Below the pieces are notes generated by a model. That model did no database searches and was not told the origin of the DNA. It saw only the letters and a program-made list of their open reading frames with translations. 63,927 bases of DNA, taken from assembly GCA_035764725.1 (NCBI GenBank), contig DASTYT010000059.1, positions 1 to 63,927 of the forward strand. Reading direction: 5' to 3'. The DNA is from Candidatus Methylomirabilota bacterium. Lineage in GTDB: Bacteria > Methylomirabilota > Methylomirabilia > Rokubacteriales > CSP1-6. The position numbers and the translations under genes are program-made. Positions 33,966-41,886 of the stretch are shown piece after piece (within the stretch, counting starts at the first letter, position 1; each line of letters starts with the position of its first letter).

Positions 33966-34724
33966 TTGCCAATCCTGAAGGTCCGCCAGCTGGGCGTGCG
34001 CTTCGGCGGCATCATCGCGCTGGACGATGTTTCCTTCGACATCGAGTCCCGCCAGATCGTGGGCCTGATCGGCCCGAATGGGGCCGGCAAGACCACCCTC
34101 TTCAATTGTCTGAGCCGGCTCTACGAGCCCTCGACGGGGACCATCGCCTTCGAGGATCGCAACCTGCTCGCGGTGGAGCCGCACGACATCGCCGGGCTGG
34201 GTATCGGCCGTACCTTCCAGAACCTGGCGCTGTTCGGGACGATGTCGGTACTGGACAACGTGATGGTGGGCGCCCACTCCCGCACGAGCAGCGGCTTCCT
34301 CGCCTGCGCGCTTCGCGTCCCCAGCGTGGGCCGCGAGGAGACGGCCCAGCGCGAGGCCGCCCTCGAGGCCATCCGCTTCATGAGCCTCGAGCCGGTGGCG
34401 CATCTGCCGGCGGCGGGGCTGCCCTTCGCCACGCTCAAGCGCGTCGAGGCGGCGCGCGCGCTGGCCGCGAAGCCCAAGCTGCTGCTCATGGACGAGCCGG
34501 CGGGTGGGCTCAATCACGAGGAGGTCTCGACCCTGGTCGGGCTGATCCGGACGATCCGCGATCGGCTCGGGATCACCATCCTCCTTGTCGAGCACCACAT
34601 GAGCCTGGTCATGGAGGTCTCCGACAAGGTCGTGGTGCTGGACTTTGGCAAGCGCATCGCCGAGGGCACGCCGGCCGAGGTGCAGCGCAACCCCGACGTC
34701 ATCAAGGCCTATCTTGGAGAGTAG
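33966..34724 (+). CDS. livG: Liv-type ABC transporter ATP-binding protein (LivG-like)
   Basis: Cytosolic ATPase of 252 residues in a branched-chain amino acid/amide-type importer. Walker A is GPNGAGKTT (about 37-45), the Q loop is in GRTFQNLALFG, and Walker B is LLLMDEPAGGLN, where the D loop continues. The switch His is in LVEHHMSLVM. The ABC signature is unusual: where LivG proteins normally have a Gly-Gln core, this reads LPFATLKRVEAARAL. It starts with TTG 33966, preceded by GTGAGG. First gene of a five-gene operon (livG-livF-livH-livM-livK). Substrate may be an amino acid, amide or small carboxylate. Confidence 0.92.
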   Translation: MPILKVRQLGVRFGGIIALDDVSFDIESRQIVGLIGPNGAGKTTLFNCLSRLYEPSTGTIAFEDRNLLAVEPHDIAGLGIGRTFQNLALFGTMSVLDNVMVGAHSRTSSGFLACALRVPSVGREETAQREAALEAIRFMSLEPVAHLPAAGLPFATLKRVEAARALAAKPKLLLMDEPAGGLNHEEVSTLVGLIRTIRDRLGITILLVEHHMSLVMEVSDKVVVLDFGKRIAEGTPAEVQRNPDVIKAYLGE

Positions 34725-34725
34725 G

Positions 34726-35439
34726 GTGGGCGCCATCCTCGAGGTCGAGAAGCTCGAAGCCTTCTACGGGCGTACGCAGGCGCTGCACGGCGTGAGCTTC
34801 GCGATGCAGGAGGGAGGCATCACCACCGTGCTGGGCGCCAACGGGGCGGGGAAGACCACGACCCTCCGCGCCATCTCCGCCATGGTGAAGACCCGCGGGT
34901 CCGTCCGCTTCGGCGGGACCCCGATCGAAGCCAAGGCCACCGAGCAGATCGTGGCCATGGGCATCGCGCACGTGCCGGAGGGCCGCGGGACTTTCATCGA
35001 CCTCACGGTGGAGGAGAACCTCCGCGTGGGCATGTACGCGCGCCGGGACAAGCGGAACGCCGCGCGCGACATGGAGCGGGTGTTCGAGTTCTTCCCGATC
35101 CTGCGCCAACGCCGGAAGCAGCACGCGGGCACGCTGTCCGGCGGCGAGCAGCAGATGCTGGCGGTGGCGCGCGCCCTCATGCTGGAGCCGCGGCTCCTCC
35201 TCCTGGACGAGCCCTCGCTGGGCCTGGCCCCGCTGGTGGTGCGCGAGATCTTCCGCATCCTGCGCCTCATCAACCAGGAGTCGCGCGTGAGCATCCTGCT
35301 CGTGGAGCAGAACGCCTCGCTCGCCCTCGATCTCGCCGACCACGTGTTCCTCCTCGAGACCGGCCGCGTCGTGCTCTCGGGCACCTCCGACGTCCTCAAG
35401 AAGGACGACGCGATCCGCCGCTCCTATTTGGGGTACTGA
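34726..35439 (+). CDS. livF: Liv-type ABC transporter ATP-binding protein (LivF-like)
   Basis: Second ATPase of the importer, 237 residues. Walker A GANGAGKTT, a canonical signature LSGGEQQM, Walker B LLLLDEPSLGLAP and switch His-loop LLVEQNASLAL are all present (LivF proteins have Gln-Asn at the switch position, as seen here). Start is GTG 34726, one base after the livG stop, with TTGGAGAG as ribosome site; the longer frame beginning at 34645 overlaps livG and is not used. It pairs with LivG to energise the LivHM permease. Confidence 0.93.
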   Translation: MGAILEVEKLEAFYGRTQALHGVSFAMQEGGITTVLGANGAGKTTTLRAISAMVKTRGSVRFGGTPIEAKATEQIVAMGIAHVPEGRGTFIDLTVEENLRVGMYARRDKRNAARDMERVFEFFPILRQRRKQHAGTLSGGEQQMLAVARALMLEPRLLLLDEPSLGLAPLVVREIFRILRLINQESRVSILLVEQNASLALDLADHVFLLETGRVVLSGTSDVLKKDDAIRRSYLGY

Positions 35440-35444
35440 CCAGC

Positions 35445-36326
35445 ATGGACATCTTCGTTCAGCAGGTGATGTCGGGGCTCGCCACGGGCGGGATCTACGC
35501 GAGCCTGGCCCTGGCGCTCGTGATGATCTATCAGGCCACCGACGTGGTGAACTTCGCCCAGGGCGAGATGGCCATGTTCGCTACCTACCTCGCGTGGACG
35601 TTCATGAACGCCGGCGTGTCGTACTGGACCGCCTTTATCCTGACCCTCGCCATCGCCTTCGTGGGCGGCGTGGTCATCCAGCGTGTGGTCATCCGGCCAG
35701 TCGAGAGCAAGCCCATCCTCACCATCGTGATCGTGACGCTGGGCCTGCTCGTCATCCTCAACAGCATGGCCGGCTGGATCTGGACCTACCTGCAGAAACC
35801 ATTCCCGTCGCCCTTCCCCCGCGAGCCCATCCGGATGGGGACGGTGGTGCTCGGCACCCACGACATGGGCGAGATCGTCGTCACCCTCGTCATGCTGGCG
35901 CTCCTCTTCGCGTTCTTCCGCTTCACGCCGCTGGGGCTGGCCATGCGGGCGGCTGCGCAGAACCCGCTGTCGAGCCGGCTCGCGGGGATCCGCGTGAGCT
36001 GGATGCTCGCGCTGGGCTGGGGGCTGGCCGCGACGTTCGGCGCGGTGGCAGGTATCATGGTCGCACCGATCCTCACCCTGGATCCGAACATGATGGGCGG
36101 CATTCAGATCTACGCGTTCGCCGCGGCGACCCTGGGCGGCTTCGGCAGCCCGGTGGGCGCGGTGGTGGGCGGCTTTCTCGTGGGTGTGGTGGAGAACCTC
36201 GTCGGCACCTATGTGTCCTTCATCGGCACCGAGCTCAAGCTCACGGTGGCGCTGGCCATGATCATCGTGGTGCTGCTGGTCAAGCCGAGCGGCCTCTTCG
36301 GCCGCACGCACGTGCGACGAGTCTAG
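35445..36326 (+). CDS. livH: Liv-type ABC transporter permease (LivH-like)
   Basis: Inner-membrane permease of 293 residues with about eight hydrophobic helices. Family motifs include LATGGIYASLALALVMIYQ near the N-terminus, VVNFAQGEMAMF, and the coupling-helix region FTPLGLAMRAAAQNP that contacts the ATPases. GGFGSPVGAVVGGFLVGVVENL near residue 230 is also typical. It begins 5 nt after livF stops and is followed 4 nt later by livM. Confidence 0.93.
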   Translation: MDIFVQQVMSGLATGGIYASLALALVMIYQATDVVNFAQGEMAMFATYLAWTFMNAGVSYWTAFILTLAIAFVGGVVIQRVVIRPVESKPILTIVIVTLGLLVILNSMAGWIWTYLQKPFPSPFPREPIRMGTVVLGTHDMGEIVVTLVMLALLFAFFRFTPLGLAMRAAAQNPLSSRLAGIRVSWMLALGWGLAATFGAVAGIMVAPILTLDPNMMGGIQIYAFAAATLGGFGSPVGAVVGGFLVGVVENLVGTYVSFIGTELKLTVALAMIIVVLLVKPSGLFGRTHVRRV

Positions 36327-36330
36327 GCGC

Positions 36331-37341
36331 ATGAATCGGCGCGCGAGCGTGATCCTGGCGGTGGTGGTGATCGTGTTCGCCTACTCGCTGCCCATCTACA
36401 TGAGCGGCTTCCGCCTTTTCCAGTTCACCCAGGTGTGCATCTACGCCATCGCGCTGATGGGGCTGAACCTCCTCACCGGCTACAACGGGCAATTCTCGCT
36501 GGGGCACGGCGCGTTCTATGCCATCGGCGCCTACATCTCGGCGATCATGATGGACCAGTGGGCCATCGCATACGGGTGGACCATCCCGGTGGCGGGCGTG
36601 CTCTGCTTGATCGTCGGCTTCCTCTTCGGCCGGCCCGCGCTGCGCCTCGAGGGGCTCTACCTCGCGCTCGCCACGTTCTCGCTGGCCCTCGCGGTGCCGC
36701 AGATCCTCAAGTACTTCGAGCACTGGACGGGCGGCTCGCAGGGCATCGTGCTCACCAAGCCCAAGGCGCCCTGGGGGCTCAAGATCAGCGAGGATCAGTG
36801 GCTCTACCTCGTGACCCTGACCGTGACCGTGCTCATGTTCGTCCTCGCCGCCAATCTCGTGCGGAGCCGCGTGGGCCGGGCGATGATCGCGATCCGCGAC
36901 AACCACATCGCCGCCGAGACCATGGGCGTGGACAGCGCGCTCTACAAGTCGCTCACCTTCGGGGTGAGCGCGGCCTACACGGGGGTGGCGGGGGCCCTGT
37001 CCGCCATCGCCGTTGCGTACGTGGCCCCGGATTCCTTCAACGTCTTCCTCTCCGTGACCTTCCTGATCGGTATCGTCATTGGCGGGCTGGCCTCGGTGTG
37101 GGGCAACGTGCTGGGCGCCATGTTCATACAGTTCGTGCCCAACTGGGCGCAGGACATCTCCAAGGCCGCCCCCTGGGCCATCTTCGGTGTCTTCCTCATC
37201 GGGTTCATGTACGCGATGCCGTACGGAATCGCCGGCGCCATCAAGCGAATCTGGATCTCCCGGGTCGTCTCGCGAGTTTCTCAGGAGCAAGGAGGTGAAG
37301 CCGTCACCTCGCAGCGGCAGGCGCAGTCCCCATCTCGCTGA
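36331..37341 (+). CDS. livM: Liv-type ABC transporter permease (LivM-like)
   Basis: Second permease of the importer, 336 residues. MGLNLLTGYNGQFSLGHGAFYAIGAY is the family's N-terminal signature (split here around the hydrophobic core). SRVGRAMIAIRDNHIAAETMGV is the cytoplasmic coupling region. About eight to ten helices are predicted. The C-terminal tail after about residue 310 is hydrophilic and variable. A strong AAGGAGGA follows its stop and serves livK. Confidence 0.93.
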   Translation: MNRRASVILAVVVIVFAYSLPIYMSGFRLFQFTQVCIYAIALMGLNLLTGYNGQFSLGHGAFYAIGAYISAIMMDQWAIAYGWTIPVAGVLCLIVGFLFGRPALRLEGLYLALATFSLALAVPQILKYFEHWTGGSQGIVLTKPKAPWGLKISEDQWLYLVTLTVTVLMFVLAANLVRSRVGRAMIAIRDNHIAAETMGVDSALYKSLTFGVSAAYTGVAGALSAIAVAYVAPDSFNVFLSVTFLIGIVIGGLASVWGNVLGAMFIQFVPNWAQDISKAAPWAIFGVFLIGFMYAMPYGIAGAIKRIWISRVVSRVSQEQGGEAVTSQRQAQSPSR

Positions 37342-37361
37342 ACAACACCAAGGAGGATGAC

Positions 37362-38579
37362 ATGATCGGACGGAAGCTGACCGCCGCCGTGCTGGCCGGG
37401 GTCATGGTGGCCCTCGGGCTGGCCTCGGGCGCGCCCGCTCAGACCGTGGTGGGCGTGACCGCCACCGAGATCAAGATCGGGAACACGAACCCGTACAGCG
37501 GCCCCGCATCCGCGTACGGCACCATCGGCAAGACCATCGCCGCCTATTTCAAGAAGGTCAACGACGAGGGCGGCGTGAACGGACGCAAGATCAACTTCAT
37601 CAGCTATGACGACAGCTACAGCCCGCCGAAGGCGGTGGAGATGGTCCGCAAGCTCGTGGAGCAGGACCAGGTTGCCGCGGTGTTCCAGACCCTCGGGACC
37701 CCGACCAACACCGCCATCCACAAGTACATCAACCAGCAGAAGGTGCCGCACCTCTTCGTGGCTACCGGCGCCACCAAGTGGGACGATCCGAAGAACTTTC
37801 CCTGGACGATGGGCTGGCAGCCCAACTACCAGACGGAGGGCCGGACCTACGCGACGTACATCCTGAAGAATCTCCCCGATGCGAAGATCGGGATCCTGTA
37901 CCAGAACGACGATTACGGCAAGGACTACCTCAAGGGCATGGAGGACGGGCTCGGCGCCAACGCGTCGAAGATGATCGTGATGAAGCAGAGCTACGAGGTG
38001 ACGGATCCCACCATCGACTCGCAGATCATCAACCTGAAGAACTCCGGGGCCAACGTCTTCTTCAATGTGACGATCCCCAAGTTCGCCGTCCAGGCCATCA
38101 AGAAGGCGCATGACATCGGCTGGAAGCCCACGCACTTCCTGAACAACGTGTCGAGCTCGCTGGCCACCGTCCTCAAGCCCGCGGGCCTCGACGCCTCACG
38201 CGGCCTGATCACCGCGCTCTACATGAAGGAGATCACGGACCCGCAGTGGCAGAAGACGCCGGCCTACACCGACTGGGTCGCCTTCATGAAGAAGTATTAT
38301 CCGGACGGCGCGCTCGACGATCAGTCGAACGCCTTCGGCTATACGGTGGCCCAGGTCATGACCCTCGTGCTCAAGCAGTGTGGCAACGATCTGTCCCGCG
38401 AGAACATCATTCGGCAGGCCGAGAACTTGAAGAACGTGGAGCTGCCGTTGCTGCTCCCCGGCATCAAGGTGAACACCAGCCCGACGGACCACGCCCCCAT
38501 CCAGCAGGAGCAGCTCGCGAAGTTCGACGGCGAGCGGTGGGCGCTGTTCGGTGAGCTGTTCGAGGCCTATCACAAGTAG
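37362..38579 (+). CDS. livK: Liv-type ABC transporter substrate-binding protein
   Basis: Periplasmic binding protein of 405 residues completing the liv operon. A signal peptide (KLTAAVLAGVMVALGLASGAPAQ) precedes a mature domain starting VTATEIKIGNTNPYSG. IGILYQNDDYGKDYLKG and the helix pair typical of type I periplasmic binding proteins are present. Position directly after both permeases and a consensus ribosome site (AAGGAGGA, 5 nt ahead) imply high expression. The ligand pocket cannot be read by eye. It is only distantly like the orphan binding protein at 5.5-6.8 kb. A hairpin follows its stop. Confidence 0.93.
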   Translation: MIGRKLTAAVLAGVMVALGLASGAPAQTVVGVTATEIKIGNTNPYSGPASAYGTIGKTIAAYFKKVNDEGGVNGRKINFISYDDSYSPPKAVEMVRKLVEQDQVAAVFQTLGTPTNTAIHKYINQQKVPHLFVATGATKWDDPKNFPWTMGWQPNYQTEGRTYATYILKNLPDAKIGILYQNDDYGKDYLKGMEDGLGANASKMIVMKQSYEVTDPTIDSQIINLKNSGANVFFNVTIPKFAVQAIKKAHDIGWKPTHFLNNVSSSLATVLKPAGLDASRGLITALYMKEITDPQWQKTPAYTDWVAFMKKYYPDGALDDQSNAFGYTVAQVMTLVLKQCGNDLSRENIIRQAENLKNVELPLLLPGIKVNTSPTDHAPIQQEQLAKFDGERWALFGELFEAYHK

Positions 38580-38593
38580 GCAGTCGCCAGAGA

Positions 38594-38638
38594 AAGAACG
38601 GGCGGGGTCGGCTCAGCGCCAGCCCCGCCCGTGTTCTT
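38594..38638. terminator. Bidirectional terminator-like hairpin between livK and the NifU-like gene
   Basis: AAGAACGGGCGGGG (38594-38607) pairs with CCCCGCCC-GTGTTCTT (38623-38638) around a 15-nt loop, with a 2-nt bulge. The GC-rich core is flanked by A/T-rich ends (AAGAA/TTCTT), so it can act in both directions. The genes converge here, which suits a shared terminator. Confidence 0.65.
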
Positions 38639-38639
38639 G

Positions 38640-38930
38640 CTACTTGCTGGGCGCGTAGTAGGGATTGGCCCCGGACGCGTGATCGGTGGTGTCCAGCACT
38701 TCCTCTACCTCGGGCAGCTCTTCCTTGATCAGCCGCTCGATCCCGGACTTGAGCGTGACATCGGCGGCCCCGCAGCCCTGGCAGCCTCCGCCCATCTGCA
38801 GGTACACCTTGTTGTCCTTGACGTCGATGAGGTCCACGAACCCGCCGTGTCCGGCCACCGCGGGATTGATCATGTTGTCGATGAGCGCCTGCACCTTGTC
38901 CTTGAGATCGGTCGCCGACTCGTCGCTCAT
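38640..38930 (-). CDS. NifU-like C-terminal domain protein (Fe-S scaffold/carrier)
   Basis: Small protein of 96 residues equal to the NifU C-terminal domain, which assembles or carries Fe-S clusters. The CxxC cluster motif is in GGGCQGCGAADVTLKSGIE; GHGGFVDLIDVKDNKVYLQM is the preceding strand pair. Start ATG 38930 has AAGGAGGA 7 nt upstream; the longer frame to 39236 runs antisense and is not coding. It directly follows the predicted selenoprotein radical SAM gene (26 nt if that gene's TGA is read through), so it could help load its Fe-S cluster. General housekeeping use is equally possible. Confidence 0.88.
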   Translation of the reverse strand: MSDESATDLKDKVQALIDNMINPAVAGHGGFVDLIDVKDNKVYLQMGGGCQGCGAADVTLKSGIERLIKEELPEVEEVLDTTDHASGANPYYAPSK

Positions 38931-38956
38931 GCCTGGCTCCTCCTTGGGCTGCGCCG

Positions 38957-40408
38957 CTAGATCACTACTGTACTTGAATATCCGGTAAGGGCCAACTGGC
39001 CCTTGGTGGGCTCCGCTCAGCAGAACCAGGGCTCGGTCAGCCGCGGCGGACGTCGCCGGTCGGGGGCGAGGCGGGGCGCGAGGGCGGCGGGCGCGGGCGC
39101 GCCGGCGGTCTCGGCGGCGAGCGCGCGCACGCGGTCGAAGGTCACGGCGGCGTCCTCGGCCTTCTGCGTCGCCTCCGCGATCACCGCGGCCGCGCGGGCC
39201 TGCAGCGCGTCCATCCGCGGGTCCGGGTGCGTCCATTGATAGGAGAAGTCGGTCTCCACGAGCCGCCCCAGGTACGGCCGCATCCCGGGATGCGCGGCCA
39301 GGAGCGAGCCCGGAGGCACCAGCAGCCGCAGCGAGTACTGCACCGGGTCCACGTGATCTACCAGGGCGTTCGCCTCCACCCAGTCGAGCATCGCGAGGTA
39401 GTCGGCGAGCGTGGTCCAGGGCGTGAACGCGACCCAGGTCGGGCGCATGTCGAGGCCGGCCGCCCGCAGGGCGGCGAGCGCGGCGTCGATGTCGGCCCGC
39501 GTGTGCCCCTTGTCGAGATGGCTCAGCACGGTGTCGGAGAGGGATTCCACCGCGGACACCACGAAGAGACAGCCGAGCCCGGCCATCTCGCGCAGGAGCT
39601 CACGGCGCTCGAGAAGATGCTCCACCTTGGCGGTGAAGTCCCACGTGAGCGAGGGAAACTCCCGGTGGAGCCGCCGCGCCACCTCGATGGCGTGCCCGGG
39701 CCCATTGAGGAAGTCCGGATCGCCAAAGGTGATGTGCTCGGCGCCCGCCTCGACCTGCTGACGCACGTCGGCCAGCACGACGTCGGCGGGGACCACGAAG
39801 AAACGGCCGCCGTAGACGGGCGGGATCGGGCAATGGCGGCAGAGATGCTTGCACCCGCGGCTTGCCTCCACGTAGCCCACGAGCGAGTGCCGGCCATCGC
39901 GCTCGAGCCGCGCGTAGGTCTTGAGCGAGGGCAGGGCGGAGCGGCTCGGACGCGGCAGCGCGGGTCGCGCGATGTTCGGGCCCACGCTCTCCCCGGCGCG
40001 GCACACACCGGGTATCGGCCCCGAGCGGCCGGCGTCGAGGGCCTCGGCGAGATCGGCGAGCGGCGCCTCGACCTCGCCCCCGATCACGCTGTCCGCGACG
40101 TGGGCCAGCAGGTGCTCGGCGTTGAGCGTCGCGTAGAGCCCGTAGAACGCGAGGTGGCAGGAGGGATTCAATGCCAGGACGCGCTCCGCCACCCCGAGCC
40201 CCACCCGCAGCGCGGTGTGCATGGGCACGGAGATGGCCACGAGGCGGGCGCGCCTGACCTTCTCGGGATCCAGCGGCTCGACGGAGACGTCCAGCACCGC
40301 GGGCTTGAAGCCGCGAGCTTCCAGCACCGCCGCCGGCCAGGCCACCGCCAGCGGCTGATGCCCCAGCTCGTAGCAGGCGATCAGGAGCACCGCGCCTTGC
40401 CCTCTCAC
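38957..40408 (-). CDS. B12-binding-type radical SAM protein with Cys-Sec-Ala-Glu-Pro tail (predicted selenoprotein)
   Basis: Radical SAM enzyme of 483 residues if TGA 39017-39019 is read as selenocysteine, 463 if it stops. The N-terminal part (about 1-145) resembles a cobalamin-binding domain (ACYELGHQPLAVAWPAAVL). The radical SAM core has C186, C190 and C193 in SRGCKHLCRHCPIPP, and a TIM-barrel half follows. The frame reads Trp-Phe-Cys-TGA-Ala-Glu-Pro, then 16 more sense codons and TAG. A perfect hairpin lies 12 nt after the TGA. I recall a named family of radical SAM (seleno)proteins ending in CUAEP or CCAEP, which this matches exactly; I cannot verify the name here. Start is GTG 40408, overlapping the DUF2332 stop by 4 nt. 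No Sec machinery is in the window. Product unknown. Confidence 0.85.
38987..39004 (-). promoter_or_regulatory. Bacterial SECIS-like hairpin after the in-frame TGA
   Basis: Read on the minus strand, AAGGGCC-AGTT-GGCCCTT forms a perfect 7-bp stem with a 4-nt loop. The stem begins 12 nt and the loop 19 nt after the TGA, and the loop has G at its second position. Both fit what is known of bacterial SECIS elements, which must sit just downstream of the Sec codon inside the reading frame. Confidence 0.7.
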
Positions 40409-41433
40409 GTACGTGAGTCTACACCGCGAGCGTCAGGCGCTGCCTCCCACTGAAGATTCGCGCCGTGAGGGTGGGTGAGCGCGAGCGCGTGATCAGTTCG
40501 CCCGCCCCTGGTCAGCCGCGTGCGGCCGAGCACGAACCGCATGCCGCCCTTCCGCGCGCCGAGGGCGGGGATGCCGGGCACGATCCCCGGCCCTTCATTC
40601 GAGATCCAGACGATGTCCCGCACCCGGGACTCCGCGGTGAGCAGGTCCGCGAATGCCTGCCGGCGCTCGGGCGCCACGTAGGCGAGCACCGCGGAGTGGA
40701 AAACCACGAGCTGCGCGTCCGCCGGCGCCTCCCCGAGAAGCGCGGGCAGATCGTCGACCAGGTCGCCCTTGCGGATCTCCGGCGCTTCGGCACGTCCCAG
40801 CTCGAGGGCGTGCTCGAGGCGCCGGCGGCGCTCGGGCTGATCGGACCACACGCACGCCAGGAGCCAGCGGGTCGCGGTCTCGTCGTGCACGTCCACGGGC
40901 GCCAGATCGAGGCCGCGTCGCCACACGATCGCGGGCATCACCGAGGGCAGGGGCGCGGGGCCGGTGACCGGACAGCGGAGGCGCACCGGCGATCTGGGTG
41001 GGCCGAGCCGCGCGGTGCCCCAGTCGTAGAAGAACCGGTCGAGCAAGAGGCAGAGCCCGGCGCTCGCGCCCACCTCGACGAGGGCGAGCGGCCCCGCGGG
41101 CAGCGCGGGGAGCAGGGCCGCACAGCGCGCGACCTCGTTGGTCTGCGTGCGGTGCACCCGCATCAAACCGGCGACCTCGGGGCCCCGCCGCGCGAGCAAG
41201 GCGCGCAGATCGTGGCCGGCCGTCGGCATGTCGTGAGGTCCGGTGAGGAACTGGAGGGCCGCGAAGAAGAGATTCGGCTGCCAGACGGGCAGGGGCGCGA
41301 GGAAGCTCAGGACTTGGGTGTCGTTGGCGACCGCGAGGGCCAGGCGGTAGTACGCCTCCGAGTAGCCCTTGCACTCCAGATCCGCGAAGCGCCGATAGCG
41401 CTCGGCGATCTCGTGCGGCGCGGGCGTGCGCAC
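40405..41433 (-). CDS. DUF2332 domain-containing protein
   Basis: Protein of 342 residues matching the DUF2332 family, whose function is unknown. Typical features are ERYRRFADLECKGYSEAYYRLA at the start, RTQTNEVARCAALLPAL, VEVGASAGLCLLLDRF (a glycine motif like SAM-dependent methyltransferases) and VVFHSAVLAYVAPERR. The methyltransferase-like motif suggests a Rossmann fold but I see no proof of activity. Start is GTG 41433. Its stop overlaps the start of the radical SAM gene by 4 nt, so the two are probably co-translated, and it follows the small coiled-coil gene by 22 nt. Confidence 0.82.
   Translation of the reverse strand: MRTPAPHEIAERYRRFADLECKGYSEAYYRLALAVANDTQVLSFLAPLPVWQPNLFFAALQFLTGPHDMPTAGHDLRALLARRGPEVAGLMRVHRTQTNEVARCAALLPALPAGPLALVEVGASAGLCLLLDRFFYDWGTARLGPPRSPVRLRCPVTGPAPLPSVMPAIVWRRGLDLAPVDVHDETATRWLLACVWSDQPERRRRLEHALELGRAEAPEIRKGDLVDDLPALLGEAPADAQLVVFHSAVLAYVAPERRQAFADLLTAESRVRDIVWISNEGPGIVPGIPALGARKGGMRFVLGRTRLTRGGRTDHALALTHPHGANLQWEAAPDARGVDSRT
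40416..40421 (-). promoter_or_regulatory. -10-like TAGACT box 7 nt before the radical SAM start
   Basis: On the minus strand TAGACT is followed by 7 nt and GTG 40408. It lies within the end of the DUF2332 gene and could give the radical SAM gene its own leaderless transcript as well as the operon read-through. Confidence 0.35.
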
Positions 41434-41455
41434 GCCTTCTACGTGCGGGCGCCTT

Positions 41456-41800
41456 CTAGGTGAAGCTCGGCTCGCGCGCGGGATCGGCAGGGGCGGCGGA
41501 TCCGCGCAGGCGCCGGACGGTATCTTCCAGGATGCGGTGCAGGCCGTCGGTCAGGAGCGCGGCGGATTCCACGCGGTCACGGCGCAGGCGCTCGTTCTCG
41601 CACTGGAGGCTCTCGATCTCGCGCCGGAGATCGTTAACTTCCTGGAGGAGCCGGGACGCCGCGCGCTCCGTGGCTTCGAGCCGGTCGCGAAGGCTCTCGT
41701 GCTCGTGGAGGATGATGGGCAGATAGGCGAAGACTCCCGCGGTGTCCTCGATCCAGCGTCCAATCCGCAGCCGCGCCTCCCGGAACTGGAGATCATCCAT
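41456..41800 (-). CDS. Hypothetical coiled-coil protein, 114 residues
   Basis: Small acidic/basic helical protein. An N-terminal segment (FREARLRIGRWIEDTAGVFAYLP) precedes a long coiled coil (about residues 36-90: RDRLEATERAASRLLQEVND and following). The protein ends in a short Pro/Ala tail. No family recognised; it could be a scaffold or a small regulator. It is the first gene of the leftward set ending in the radical SAM and NifU-like genes. An extended -10 box sits 6 nt before its ATG, so it is probably leaderless. It is divergent from an MFS exporter. Confidence 0.65.
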   Translation of the reverse strand: MDDLQFREARLRIGRWIEDTAGVFAYLPIILHEHESLRDRLEATERAASRLLQEVNDLRREIESLQCENERLRRDRVESAALLTDGLHRILEDTVRRLRGSAAPADPAREPSFT

Positions 41801-41806
41801 GGCACG

Positions 41807-41815
41807 AGTCTACCA
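41807..41815 (-). promoter_or_regulatory. Extended -10 (TGGTAGACT) 6 nt before the coiled-coil gene
   Basis: On the minus strand TGG-TAGACT is followed by 6 nt and ATG 41800, leaving no room for a ribosome site. This is the likely promoter for the coiled-coil / DUF2332 / radical SAM / NifU set. Confidence 0.5.
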
Positions 41816-41843
41816 CGAGGTCTCGAAGCAATGCGACCCTGAA

Positions 41844-41878
41844 CCACAATATGTGGTGGCCATACGGTGTGTTAGCCT
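41844..41878 (+). promoter_or_regulatory. Promoter with palindromic operator-like site for the MFS exporter
   Basis: An extended -10 TGT-TAGCCT (TAGCCT 41873-41878) lies 8 nt before ATG 41887. About where its -35 should be is the inverted repeat CCACA-ATA-TGTGG (41844-41856). A repressor bound there would block the promoter, as is common for drug exporters. Confidence 0.4.
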
Positions 41879-41886
41879 CGATGGCC

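Noticed and set aside
39017..39019. TGA as a true stop of the radical SAM gene
   Set aside because: The protein would end Trp-Phe-Cys just before Ala-Glu-Pro. The CUAEP match, the open extension, the hairpin and tighter spacing to the next gene all favour read-through. It remains the null hypothesis until Sec genes are found.
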